Assembly: GCF_019219825.1 (NCBI RefSeq)
Contig: NZ_JAHUXH010000004.1
Coordinates: 62,001-126,000 of the forward strand
Length of the DNA: 64,000 bases
Origin: Streptomyces sp. TRM70350
GTDB taxonomy: Bacteria; Actinomycetota; Actinomycetes; Streptomycetales; Streptomycetaceae
Direction of reading: 5' to 3'
Shown here: positions 25,174-32,980 of the stretch, piece by piece
How positions within the stretch are numbered: position 1 is the stretch's first letter
Layout: every line of letters starts with the position of its first letter
Position numbers and translations under genes: made by a program
The notes under the pieces: model-generated
Seen by the model: only the letters and a program-made list of their open reading frames with translations
Database searches by the model: none
What the model was told of the DNA's origin: nothing

Positions 25174-26229
25174 GTGACCGCATTCGTGCGCAACCAGTGG
25201 TACGTCGCCGCCTACGCCCACGAGGTCGGCCGGGAACTGCTGGGCCGTACCGTCCTCGGTGAGCCGATCCTGCTGTACCGGACCGAGGACGGCCGCGCCG
25301 TGGGCCTCGCCGACCGGTGCGTGCACCGCCGCTTCCCGCTGTCGGAGCACCCCAGCCGCCTGGAGGGCGACAAGGTGGTCTGCGGGTACCACGGCTTCAC
25401 CTACGGCACCGACGGCGTCTGCGTCCGCGTCCCCGGCCAGTCCCGCGTCCCGCGGACCGCCCGCCTCGCCACGTACCCCGTCGTGGAGCAGAACTCCTTC
25501 GTCTGGGTGTGGATCGGCGACCGCGAGCCCGGCGACGCCCTCCCGCCCCGCGCCCCCTGGCTCGACTCGCCCGACTACACCACCGTGTGCGGCATGGAGC
25601 CGATCGAGGGCGACTACGGCCTCCTCGTCGACAACCTCCTCGACCTCTCCCACGAGACCTACCTGCACGGCGGCTACATCGGCACCCCCGAGGTCGCCGA
25701 GACCCCGATCACCACGGAGGTCGACGACAAGTCCGCGATCGTACGGGTCAGTCGGCACATGGACGACGCCGAGTGCCCGCCGTTCTACGCCAACTCCACC
25801 GGCATCCAGGGCCGGATCACCCGCTGGCAGGACATCGAGTACCACGCCCCCGCCCTCTACCTGCTGCACTCCCGGGTCGCCCCCGTCGGCACCCCCGCCC
25901 CCCGCCCGGACGGCAGCGACCCGGACGCCTTCCACGTCGAGGTGGTGTACGGCATCACCCCGTCCACCGAGAGGTCGACGTACGACTTCTGGGCCGTGGC
26001 CCGCGACTTCGCGCTCGACGACCAGGAGGTCACGGACTACCTGCGGTCCAGCAACCACACCGTGGTGATGCAGGACGTGGTCGCACTCAACGCCCTCCAG
26101 CGCGCCCTGGACACCGAGAAGCCCGGCTACCAGGAACTGTCCATCAACATCGACACCGGCGGCCTGGCCGCCCGCCGCATCCTGGCCCGGCTCGCCGCCG
26201 AGAACACCCCGCAGGCGGCGGCCCGATGA
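25174..26229 (+). CDS. vanA: Rieske aromatic oxygenase, vanillate O-demethylase-like oxygenase subunit
   Basis: 351 residues. The Rieske [2Fe-2S] ligands are Cys49, His51, Cys70 and His73 (RCVHRRFPLS and CGYHGFTYG). The mononuclear iron site is in NLLDLSHETYLHGGY, with a carboxylate further on. This matches VanA-type oxygenases, which demethylate methoxybenzoates such as vanillate. GTG 25174 is preceded by GAAAGGA at 25161-25167. It overlaps the small downstream gene by four bases and is followed by a reductase gene. The substrate is inferred. Confidence 0.85.
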   Translation: MTAFVRNQWYVAAYAHEVGRELLGRTVLGEPILLYRTEDGRAVGLADRCVHRRFPLSEHPSRLEGDKVVCGYHGFTYGTDGVCVRVPGQSRVPRTARLATYPVVEQNSFVWVWIGDREPGDALPPRAPWLDSPDYTTVCGMEPIEGDYGLLVDNLLDLSHETYLHGGYIGTPEVAETPITTEVDDKSAIVRVSRHMDDAECPPFYANSTGIQGRITRWQDIEYHAPALYLLHSRVAPVGTPAPRPDGSDPDAFHVEVVYGITPSTERSTYDFWAVARDFALDDQEVTDYLRSSNHTVVMQDVVALNALQRALDTEKPGYQELSINIDTGGLAARRILARLAAENTPQAAAR

Positions 26230-26414
26230 ACACCCTCACCGAGGGCGAGGTGTTCCGCATCCACTGGGTCCCCGGCACCGACCGCCTGCTCGCCGTCTGC
26301 CACTGCGGCGGCGAGCGGGAGTTCGAGGACCCGGTGACGCTGTGGGACTGGCTGCTCGCCCACCCGGAGGGCCACAGCGGCCCGTACGCCGACGCACCGC
26401 CCGCCGCCTCCTGA
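26226..26414 (+). CDS. Small conserved-type protein between oxygenase and reductase
   Basis: A 62-residue acidic protein beginning MNTLTEGEVFRIHWVPGTDR, with CHCGG near residue 26 and DPVTLWDWLLAHPEGH. The ATG overlaps the vanA stop by four bases (ATGA), and its stop is 17 bases before the vanB-like start. Position and coupling strongly support translation. The CxC motif could bind metal or be a small fold element; I do not recognise the family. A specificity or assembly factor for the oxygenase is possible but speculative. Confidence 0.75.
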   Translation: MNTLTEGEVFRIHWVPGTDRLLAVCHCGGEREFEDPVTLWDWLLAHPEGHSGPYADAPPAAS

Positions 26415-26431
26415 CCGCCCCGGAGATGCAC

Positions 26432-27430
26432 GTGACCACCGTGACCCCCGTGAGTACCGCCCTGCCGACCACCGCGGAGCCCGAGCACGAAGGCGAACAC
26501 ACCCTCGTCGTCGCGGCCCGGGACCACCTCGCCGAGGGCGTCGTCCGCCTCACGCTCACCCGCCCCGACGGCGGTGCGCTGCCCCCCTGGCAGCCCGGCG
26601 CCCACCTCGACCTCTGCCTCGCCTCCGGCCTCGTACGGCAGTACTCGCTCTGCTCCGATCCCGCCGACCGCACCCGCTGGCAGGTGGCGGTGCTGCGCGC
26701 CCCGGGCGGCCGGGGCGGCTCCGCCGAGGTCCACGACCGCCTCGCCGCCGGCGCCCCGGTGCGGGTCCGCGGCCCACGCAACAACTTCCCGCTGCACCCG
26801 GCACCCCGCCACCTCTTCCTGGCCGGCGGCATCGGCGTCACCCCGATCCTCCCCATGGTCCGGCAGGCCGAACAGCTGGGCAGCGACTGGGAGTTGGTGT
26901 ACGGCGGTCGCAGTCTCGCCACCATGGCGTTCCACGCGGAACTGCGCGAGGCGTACGGCGACCGGGTGCGGCTCGTGCCCCAGGACCGGGACGGACTGCC
27001 CGACCTCGACGCCCTGCTCGGCACCCCGCGCCCCGGCACCCTGGTCTACTGCTGCGGCCCCGAGGGGCTGCTGCGGGCGGTGGAGGAGCGCTGCGCGTCC
27101 TGGCCGGCCGGTGCGCTGCACGTCGAGCGGTTCGCACCCAAGTGCGCGCCCCGGGAGGTGGAGGGCGAGTTCGAGGTGGAGCTCGCCCGCAGTGGCCGGA
27201 CCCTCACCGTCCCGCCCGGCACCTCCGTGCTGGACGCCGTCGAGCAGGCCGGCGTCCAGGTGCTGTCCTCCTGCCGCGAGGGCACCTGCGGCACCTGCGA
27301 GACCGCGGTGCTGGCCGGAACCGTGGACCACCGGGACTCCCTGCTCACCCCCGACGAGCAGGCCGCACACGACACCATGATGATCTGTATCTCGCGCGCC
27401 GCCGGCCCGCGGCTGGTCCTCGACCTGTGA
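26432..27430 (+). CDS. vanB: Ferredoxin-reductase subunit of the oxygenase, VanB-like
   Basis: About 332 residues with the order FMN, NAD, [2Fe-2S] of phthalate/vanillate reductases. The flavin region has VRQYSLCSDPAD, the NAD region LFLAGGIGVTPILPMV and YCCGPEGLL, and the C-terminal plant-type ferredoxin has SSCREGTCGTCE and a later Cys in MMICIS. GTG 26432 is 6 bases after CGGAG; ATG 26426 is two codons upstream. It passes electrons from NAD(P)H to the oxygenase at 25174. Confidence 0.87.
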   Translation: MTTVTPVSTALPTTAEPEHEGEHTLVVAARDHLAEGVVRLTLTRPDGGALPPWQPGAHLDLCLASGLVRQYSLCSDPADRTRWQVAVLRAPGGRGGSAEVHDRLAAGAPVRVRGPRNNFPLHPAPRHLFLAGGIGVTPILPMVRQAEQLGSDWELVYGGRSLATMAFHAELREAYGDRVRLVPQDRDGLPDLDALLGTPRPGTLVYCCGPEGLLRAVEERCASWPAGALHVERFAPKCAPREVEGEFEVELARSGRTLTVPPGTSVLDAVEQAGVQVLSSCREGTCGTCETAVLAGTVDHRDSLLTPDEQAAHDTMMICISRAAGPRLVLDL

Positions 27431-27669
27431 GCGTCGCTCAGCCCTGCTGCCCGCTGATGTTGACCCTCCAGGCGACACCGAGGTGCCACTCTCGCCGTAG
27501 GTGACCGAGAGGGTGCCGCCGAAGACCTCCGCACCTGGCCCGGGCCACTGACAACGGCCCGCAGGGACGCCTGCGGTGGCGGACCGTGTCGCTGTTCGGC
27601 CGAACGGGTGACATCGCGTAAGAATTGACCGGTGCAGGCGATGAGTGCGAGGCAGATCGGGGGGAGCCG

Positions 27670-28062
27670 GTGAACAGCCACGATGTCACCGATGAACAAT
27701 GGGAAGGGCTCGCCCAGGTCGTGCCGCTGCGGGGCCGGGACGCCTGGCCGTCCGCGGTCGACCACCGTGCCCTGCCGGACGCGGAGACCGAGACCCGCCG
27801 CCGTTTCGTCGTCCTGCGCGTCAACGTCTTCGCGGACGCCCGCGAGGTCGCCGAGACCCTGATGGCCGGCATTCCGGTGCTTCTCGACCTCACGGGTGCC
27901 GAGACGGAAGTCGCCAAGCGGGTCCTGGACTTCAGTACGGGCGTCGTCTTCGGCCTGGGGAGCGGGATGCACCGCGTGGACCGCAACGTGTTCCTGCTGA
28001 CCCCGCCCGGGACCGAGGTCCAGGGGCTGATGGAAGGGGCGGCGGGCGTTCCCGGGGTGTGA
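27670..28062 (+). CDS. SepF-like cell-division protein
   Basis: A 130-residue protein whose C-terminal two-thirds match the SepF core: RRFVVLRVNVFADAREVAET, IPVLLDLTGAETEVAKRVLD and FSTGVVFGLGSGMHRVDRNV, then FLLTPPG. Canonical SepF has an N-terminal membrane-binding helix and linker; here only a short, different N-terminus is present, as in SepF paralogues of Streptomyces. GTG 27670 follows GGGGGAG. A role in FtsZ-ring regulation is inferred. The 239 bases upstream show no convincing gene. Confidence 0.8.
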   Translation: MNSHDVTDEQWEGLAQVVPLRGRDAWPSAVDHRALPDAETETRRRFVVLRVNVFADAREVAETLMAGIPVLLDLTGAETEVAKRVLDFSTGVVFGLGSGMHRVDRNVFLLTPPGTEVQGLMEGAAGVPGV

Positions 28063-28133
28063 GGGGCAGGCCGGGGTCGCCCGATCGTAGGAAGGTCCGA
28101 CCGGCGGAACGGTTCGGCCGTGTCCCGGTCTTC

Positions 28134-28145
28134 TACGGTCCGGAC
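28134..28145 (+). promoter_or_regulatory. -10 element of a probable leaderless promoter
   Basis: TACGGT at 28134-28139 ends 6 bases before the ATG at 28146, the spacing of leaderless Streptomyces promoters, and no Shine-Dalgarno precedes the ATG. No obvious -35 was identified. Confidence 0.5.
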
Positions 28146-29318
28146 ATGGCCGCGCTTCCCACCACCGCCCCGCCCCACACCCCCCTCCCGTCAGGACCGG
28201 GGTGTCCGGACCGGCCATGCGTCACGGAGCTGCGGTTGTCCGCGTTCGCCGGGCACCGAGGGGCCCGGTTTCCGCTCGGGCCGTGCACGCTGCTCGCCGG
28301 GCCGAGCGGTTCCGGCAAGACCACCGCGCTGCGGGCCTACGAGGCGCTGGCCCGGCTCGGTGGCGGCGCCCGGCTGGGAGAGGTGTTCCCCGACCCGGTC
28401 GCCTGCGTGCCGGAGCGGGCACGGCCGGACGCCCAGCGGCGGCGCGGTTTCCGGATCGGCTGTACGGCGGACGGCCCCGAGGGGCCGGTACGGCTCGACA
28501 TCGCCGTACAGGTCGAGCCCGAACTGCGCATCGTCGGCGAGCGGTTGACGTCCGGTCGGCTCGTCCTGCTGCAGACCGCGCTGCGTGATCCGAGCAGGTC
28601 TGCCGTGCAGGCCGCGTGGCACACCGGAGGGTCGGCGCCCGTGACGCGGGCCCCGCTGCCCGACGACCGGCTCGGCACCGCGCTGCTGCCGTTGCGGGTG
28701 GCCGGCAGGACCGACGGGCAGCGGCAGGTGCTCGCCGCCGCCGAGCAGATGGTGGTGGCGTTGCGGTCGGTGTTCGCCTGCGATCCGCAGCCCGAGCGGA
28801 TGCGCACCCCGGTGCCGACCGGCTCCGGGCGCCTCCTCGGCGGCTGCGACAACCTCGCCGACGTCCTGTGGCGCACGCGGGAGGAATGCGCGCGGCGGCA
28901 CGGGCTGTTCGTCGCGGCGGCACGGGCCGGCTGTGCCGGGAGCGTGGCGGACGTACTGGCCGAACCGGCGGCCGACGGCACGATCCGGGGCAGCCTCGAC
29001 CGCGGCGACGGACACCGGACCGGCTTCGGGCGGCTGGGCGACGGCGAGTTGAGATACCTGGCGCTCGCCCTGGTGCTGTTCACCGGGCCCGCCGTCCTCG
29101 AGGTCGACCCGGTCGGCGAGGTGCCCGCCGCGCTGCAGACCCTCACCGTGCTCACCGACGGGTTCGACCGCTCGCTGGACGTGCCGCAGCGCACCGAACT
29201 GCTGCGGCTGGCGGCCCGGATGGGCGAGCGCGGGCACATCCGCTGGGTCGGTGCGGTGAGCGACGCCTCGTCGGCGGCGGGGGAGGACGGGATCACGGTG
29301 GTACACCTGGAGCCGTGA
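28146..29318 (+). CDS. AAA/ABC-type ATPase related to AAA_21/RecF-like proteins
   Basis: A 390-residue ATPase. Walker A is LLAGPSGSGKTTALRAYEAL (about residues 51-70). A Q-loop-like and lid region lies in the middle. The signature-like GFGRLGDGELRYLALALVLF (about residues 296-315) precedes VLEVDP, where a normal protein has a hydrophobic run and Asp-Glu; the Walker B is therefore unusual. No other domain is visible. Its stop overlaps the MazG-like gene by four bases, so the two are made together. Similar free-standing ATPases occur in defence and repair modules, but no family function can be named. Confidence 0.78.
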   Translation: MAALPTTAPPHTPLPSGPGCPDRPCVTELRLSAFAGHRGARFPLGPCTLLAGPSGSGKTTALRAYEALARLGGGARLGEVFPDPVACVPERARPDAQRRRGFRIGCTADGPEGPVRLDIAVQVEPELRIVGERLTSGRLVLLQTALRDPSRSAVQAAWHTGGSAPVTRAPLPDDRLGTALLPLRVAGRTDGQRQVLAAAEQMVVALRSVFACDPQPERMRTPVPTGSGRLLGGCDNLADVLWRTREECARRHGLFVAAARAGCAGSVADVLAEPAADGTIRGSLDRGDGHRTGFGRLGDGELRYLALALVLFTGPAVLEVDPVGEVPAALQTLTVLTDGFDRSLDVPQRTELLRLAARMGERGHIRWVGAVSDASSAAGEDGITVVHLEP

Positions 29319-29668
29319 CAACACCGTCAGCACATCCCGAACCGCCGGACCTCGCCGCTCTCCAGCGCCGGCTCGCCGCGTTCGCCGCCGCGCGCAACTG
29401 GCAGCCCTACCACACGCCCAAGAACCTGGTCGCCGCGCTGAGCGTCGAGGCCTCCGAACTCGTCGAGATCTTCCAGTGGTTGACGCCCGAGGAGTCGGCC
29501 CGCGTCATGGCCGACCCCGACACCGCGCAGCGCGTCCGGGACGAGGTCGCCGACGTGCTGGCGTATCTGCTCCAGCTGTGCGAGGTGCTCGGCATCGACC
29601 CGTTGGCCGCGCTTGCCGCGAAGATCGACCGCAACGAGGAGCGGTTCCCGGCGCCGGAGGGTCCGTGA
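29315..29668 (+). CDS. MazG-like nucleotide pyrophosphohydrolase
   Basis: A 117-residue all-alpha NTP pyrophosphatase: LQRRLAAFAAARNWQPYHTP, KNLVAALSVEASELVEIFQW, the EVADVLAYLL motif and KIDRNEERF. The ExxE and ExxD metal residues (EASELVE, DEVADVL) are present. Related enzymes hydrolyse noncanonical or canonical (d)NTPs to the monophosphates. GTG 29315 overlaps the ATPase stop by four bases. Coupling suggests either nucleotide-pool control or a two-gene stress or defence unit. Confidence 0.88.
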   Translation: MTTPSAHPEPPDLAALQRRLAAFAAARNWQPYHTPKNLVAALSVEASELVEIFQWLTPEESARVMADPDTAQRVRDEVADVLAYLLQLCEVLGIDPLAALAAKIDRNEERFPAPEGP

Positions 29669-29878
29669 ACACGCGTACCCGGCAGAGCGGAACCGGGAGG
29701 GAGGGCACCGCTCCACTTTCACGCTGCGTATCCAAAATCCGAGCTGAATCCGAATTGTTGTCCACAGATTTCCGTCTTCCACTGGCTTTTCGTCTCAGGC
29801 GCCCTCACGCTGGGTAGTGAACAAGGGAGTGCGGGCAGACGTGCGGAGAGAGCGCGTCGGGACAGACGGGGGCAGCGC

Positions 29879-30349
29879 ATGGACGCGGTGCGACTCATCC
29901 TGACGAGCAGGCGTGCCCTGGCGGGAAGCGGTGAGATACCCGAGATCATGACGGAGGTGTGGCAGGCACAGGCCCTCGCCCAGGCGATCGGCAGCCGCCT
30001 CGCCGTCTTCGGCCCGCCCGAACTGCGCGGTGAGGCACTGGGGCTGACCGAGCTGGCGGGCCGCGGCTGCGGCGTGCTGGACGCCCCGGAGCTGGCCCCC
30101 GGTGAGCTGCGCGCGGCCCAGCTCACCGAACTGGGCGACGCCCGCCAGGCCCTGCTCTGCCTGGGCAGCCTGCTCGGCGAGGTGGGCATCGCCCTCGTCG
30201 GCATCACCTGCGCCGCTCCCGACGAGGGCACGTACTGGCAGTGCATGGAAGCCATTGACGCGGCGGACGAATCGAGGGACCGGGTCCTGGAGATGCTCCG
30301 CAAGCTGGCGGACCGGGAGCATGTCGTGCCCGCACGGGAGGCGGGCTAG
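29879..30349 (+). CDS. Conserved hypothetical protein (DUF6099-like)
   Basis: A 156-residue soluble alpha-rich protein without recognised catalytic motifs. It starts MDAVRLILTSRRALAGSGE; ATG 29879 has a GGGGGC-type purine stretch upstream. It looks like the actinobacterial DUF6099 family by overall composition and the EVWQAQALAQAIG and GTYWQCMEAIDAADESRD segments; this name is from memory and uncertain. Function unknown. The 210 bases upstream hold no recognisable gene. Confidence 0.6.
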   Translation: MDAVRLILTSRRALAGSGEIPEIMTEVWQAQALAQAIGSRLAVFGPPELRGEALGLTELAGRGCGVLDAPELAPGELRAAQLTELGDARQALLCLGSLLGEVGIALVGITCAAPDEGTYWQCMEAIDAADESRDRVLEMLRKLADREHVVPAREAG

Positions 30350-30414
30350 GGCGTGTTTCGAAAGGAGCGTCGTCCGCCCGAAGGGCGGGCCGGACGGGAC
30401 TTTCGCAACACGCC
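30350..30414. repeat. Streptomyces-type intergenic inverted repeat, possible terminator
   Basis: Directly after the stop at 30349, GGCGTGTTTCGAAAG (30350-30364) pairs with CTTTCGCAACACGCC (30400-30414) with one mismatch. An inner GC-rich hairpin lies between (about 30372-30392). The element is not specific to this gene: similar sequences are frequent between Streptomyces genes in my recollection. It may act as a bidirectional terminator between the convergent genes. Confidence 0.75.
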
Positions 30415-30431
30415 ACAGGGTTCCCCGTCTC

Positions 30432-30638
30432 CTAGATCCGCCCCAGCCCCTCCGGAGGCTCGACCCCCCGCTCCTCCGACGTCGCCGGGACCGATCTGTT
30501 CGTGCCGGCTGCCTGCAGGTCCGCGTCCAGGGCCGACAGGTCCGCGTTCAGCGCCGCCATCAGCTCCTCCATCTGCTGCAGCAGCCCCTTCGGCTGGGCG
30601 TCGCCCCCACCCTGCTGCGGCACGGTCTCTTCGGACAT
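30432..30638 (-). CDS. Small hypothetical protein
   Basis: A 68-residue acidic protein, MSEETVPQQGGGDAQPKGLL, then a predicted amphipathic helix with Leu at heptad-like spacing (QMEELMAALNADLSALDADL), ending in a flexible tail. AGGAGG (complement of 30644-30649) is 5 bases before the start, which makes translation likely. No family recognised. Confidence 0.65.
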   Translation of the reverse strand: MSEETVPQQGGGDAQPKGLLQQMEELMAALNADLSALDADLQAAGTNRSVPATSEERGVEPPEGLGRI

Positions 30639-30890
30639 GACGGCCTCCTCGGCCCTGGCCCCCAGGGGAGGCCGGTGCGGGTGTCGCTCCGGCGTTGACG
30701 GCGTCGAGCGGCCGGTGCGCGGCGCCGGGCGGTCCGGCTCCGCCCGAGCCAACGATCACCACCTGGGCGGGTCACTGGCACGGGCGCGCACCCGTGCACG
30801 GGGTTGACGTGTTTCACCCTCGGCGGGGACGCGTCGGTGCCCCGGGCGACGGCCGCCGGGACCGATGGGGCGCCCGGGATCCCGAACAGG

Positions 30891-30902
30891 CAGGATGGAG
30901 GC
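30891..30902 (+). promoter_or_regulatory. Leaderless-type start signal of the F420-type oxidoreductase
   Basis: CAGGAT at 30891-30896 ends 6 bases before ATG 30903; the bases between are GGAGGC, which could also serve as a ribosome binding site. The same 15-base arrangement occurs before the arginine deiminase start (37066-37080). Confidence 0.4.
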
Positions 30903-31826
30903 ATGGATCTTCGAATCTTCACCGAGCCCCAGCAGGGGGCGACCTACGACACCCTGCTCACCGTCGCGAAGGCCACCGAGGACCTCGGCTTCGACGCCTT
31001 CTTCCGCTCCGATCACTATGTGAAGATGGGCTCCGTGGACGGCCTGCCCGGCCCCACCGACGCCTGGATCACCCTCGCCGGACTGGCCCGTGAGACCCAG
31101 CGCATCCGGCTCGGCACGCTGATGACCGCCGGCACCTTCCGGCTGCCCGGCGTGCTCGCCATCCAGGTCGCGCAGGTCGACCAGATGTCCGGTGGCCGGG
31201 TCGAACTCGGCCTGGGCGCGGGCTGGTTCGAGGAGGAGCACACGGCGTACGGCATCCCCTTCCCGAAGGAGAAGTTCGGCCGCCTGGAAGAGCAGCTGGA
31301 GATCGTCACCGGGCTGTGGGCCACGGAGGTCGGCCGGACCTTCGACTTCCACGGCAGGTACTACGAGCTCAAGGACTCGCCCGCGCTGCCCAAGCCCACC
31401 CAGCCGAAGATCCCGGTCCTCATCGGCGGCCACGGCGCGACCCGCACGCCCAAGCTGGCCGCGAAGTACGCCGACGAGTTCAACATGCCGTTCGCCTCCG
31501 TCGAGGACAGCGAGCGCCAGTTCGGCCGGGTCCGCGCCGCCGCCGAGGAGGCCGGACGCAAGGGCGACGACCTCGTCTACTCCAACGCCCTCGTCGTCTG
31601 CGTCGGCCAGGACGACCAGGAGGTCGCCCGCCGCGCCGCCGCGATCGGCCGCGAGGTCGACGAACTGAAGCTCAACGGCCTGGCCGGTTCCCCGGCCGAG
31701 GTCGTCGACAAGATCGGCCGCTACGCCGAGATCGGCTCCAGCCGCATCTACCTCCAGCTCCTCGACCTCCACGACCTGGACCACCTGGAGCTGATCTCCG
31801 CCCAGGTCCAGTCACAGCTGTCGTAA
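30903..31826 (+). CDS. LLM-class F420-dependent oxidoreductase
   Basis: A 307-residue luciferase-like TIM-barrel flavoprotein. Typical parts are DLGFDAFFRSDHYVKMG, ETQRIRLGTLMTAGTFRLPG, GGRVELGLGAGWFEEEH and KIPVLIGGHGATRTPKLAAK. Proteins of this actinobacterial class generally use coenzyme F420; the substrate cannot be deduced. A strong inverted-repeat terminator follows. It is not obviously coupled to another gene. Confidence 0.88.
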   Translation: MDLRIFTEPQQGATYDTLLTVAKATEDLGFDAFFRSDHYVKMGSVDGLPGPTDAWITLAGLARETQRIRLGTLMTAGTFRLPGVLAIQVAQVDQMSGGRVELGLGAGWFEEEHTAYGIPFPKEKFGRLEEQLEIVTGLWATEVGRTFDFHGRYYELKDSPALPKPTQPKIPVLIGGHGATRTPKLAAKYADEFNMPFASVEDSERQFGRVRAAAEEAGRKGDDLVYSNALVVCVGQDDQEVARRAAAIGREVDELKLNGLAGSPAEVVDKIGRYAEIGSSRIYLQLLDLHDLDHLELISAQVQSQLS

Positions 31827-31863
31827 GGCCGGGCCATGTCCTGAGGTCTTCGGGCCCGGATAC

Positions 31864-31905
31864 GTCAACCCCGCCGAGGGCGAGGACCGCGACGGCGGGG
31901 TTGAC
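31864..31905. terminator. Strong bidirectional hairpin terminator
   Basis: GTCAACCCCGCCG (31864-31876) and CGGCGGGGTTGAC (31893-31905) form a perfect 13-bp stem with a 16-base loop, placed between the convergent oxidoreductase and DUF4232 genes. Confidence 0.8.
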
Positions 31906-31935
31906 GCACCGACCAGAAGGAAAACCAGTCGTCCA

Positions 31936-32787
31936 TCAGCTCGTCGGCCGGTCCGGCAACTGTTCCTGCTCGTCCTTCTGCCACGCTCCCACCCCGAGCT
32001 TCCCCGTCGTCCCCAGGTCCAGCTCCGGTGTCACCGTCACGGGTGCGGCGCCGGGCTTCGCCCATGTCCGTACGTACGGGGCGTTGACCGGCTCGCCGAA
32101 CTCCGTGGTGTTGCGCCAGACCAGACCGGCCCAGGCGCGCTCGCCGGGCCCCAGGGTCAGCGGCCGGGGCGGGGCGTCGGCCCCCGTGCCGGAGGCGATG
32201 GCGTCCCCGCCCTTGAGGATCCGCACGCCCTCGACGGGCTCGTGCCCCTCGTCGAGGATCTGGAGCTCCGGGTAGCCGTTGAGCGGGTACGGCTCACTGC
32301 CGCAGTTCTCCAGGTGCAGCCCCACGACCCGCAGCCCCATCGCGGCATCGCCCTGATCGGCGTACACCCGCACCCCGGAGGCCGGGCACGCGCCTCCCCC
32401 GGAGGGGGCCTCGTCGGTGGGGACGCTCCTGACCTTGGAGATCGAGACCCGTTCCCCGCCGGTCATGACGACGGTCCGGCGTACCGGGCGACCCGGCTCG
32501 ACCGACTCCACCGTCTCCTCCCCGGTGGACATCACCTCACCGGTCTCCTTCGCGAAGGCCAAGGAGACGGTGTACGTGAAGGCTTCGGTCCCGTCGTGGG
32601 TGACCTCGAACTCGACGCGGTCGCACGTGGCGCCGCGCAGGCCGGTGATCCTGACCCCGTCCCGCTCCGTCCACGACGGGTCGGCGGGGCAGGAGGAGGC
32701 CGCACCGCCGCTCGGCGAACCGGCTTGCTGGGTGCCGCACGCGGTGAGCAGCAGCAGGGCGGAGAAGGGGAGAAGGCGGGAGCGCAT
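31936..32787 (-). CDS. DUF4232-family lipoprotein
   Basis: 283 residues. A lipoprotein signal peptide ends in LLLLTAC with Cys17 as the lipid-modified residue. The mature protein has an N-terminal beta-rich part and a C-terminal DUF4232 domain (about 150-265: MGLRVVGLHLENCGSEPYPL, NGYPELQILD, GPGERAWAGLVWRNT). Such proteins are extracytoplasmic and of unknown role. It is convergent with the oxidoreductase and divergent from hen1. Confidence 0.85.
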   Translation of the reverse strand: MRSRLLPFSALLLLTACGTQQAGSPSGGAASSCPADPSWTERDGVRITGLRGATCDRVEFEVTHDGTEAFTYTVSLAFAKETGEVMSTGEETVESVEPGRPVRRTVVMTGGERVSISKVRSVPTDEAPSGGGACPASGVRVYADQGDAAMGLRVVGLHLENCGSEPYPLNGYPELQILDEGHEPVEGVRILKGGDAIASGTGADAPPRPLTLGPGERAWAGLVWRNTTEFGEPVNAPYVRTWAKPGAAPVTVTPELDLGTTGKLGVGAWQKDEQEQLPDRPTS

Positions 32788-32900
32788 CCGCCGAGTCGAT
32801 CAGCACCGGCCCCGTCGAGCTGTGACGGAAGCCACGCCTCCGGTCACAGCCCTGTCACAGCCGAGCAGCGCCCAGCCCCGGCCGGGCGGAAAATTCCAGG

Positions 32901-32929
32901 TTGTCTCGCTGTGTTGTCTGTACGTTGTC
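32901..32929 (+). promoter_or_regulatory. Three TTGTC repeats in the hen1 promoter region
   Basis: TTGTC occurs at 32901-32905, 32914-32918 and 32925-32929, and TACGTT at 32921-32926 could be a -10. The pentamer matches the conserved part of the LexA-independent RecA-NDp-type promoters of actinobacteria, but spacing to the -10 is not canonical. It may mark damage-responsive control of the RNA-repair genes. Confidence 0.35.
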
Positions 32930-32980
32930 AGGGACCCGCGGGCGCATACCCGCACTTCAGACCCCTTCGAGGCAACCACC

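Noticed and set aside
27438..27530. Minus-strand fragments (VFGGTLSVTYGESGT and GVAWRVNISGQQG) as the 3' end of a decayed secreted protein
   Set aside because: They lie in different frames, are very short, and I could not match them to a family. A comparison with relatives could revive the idea.
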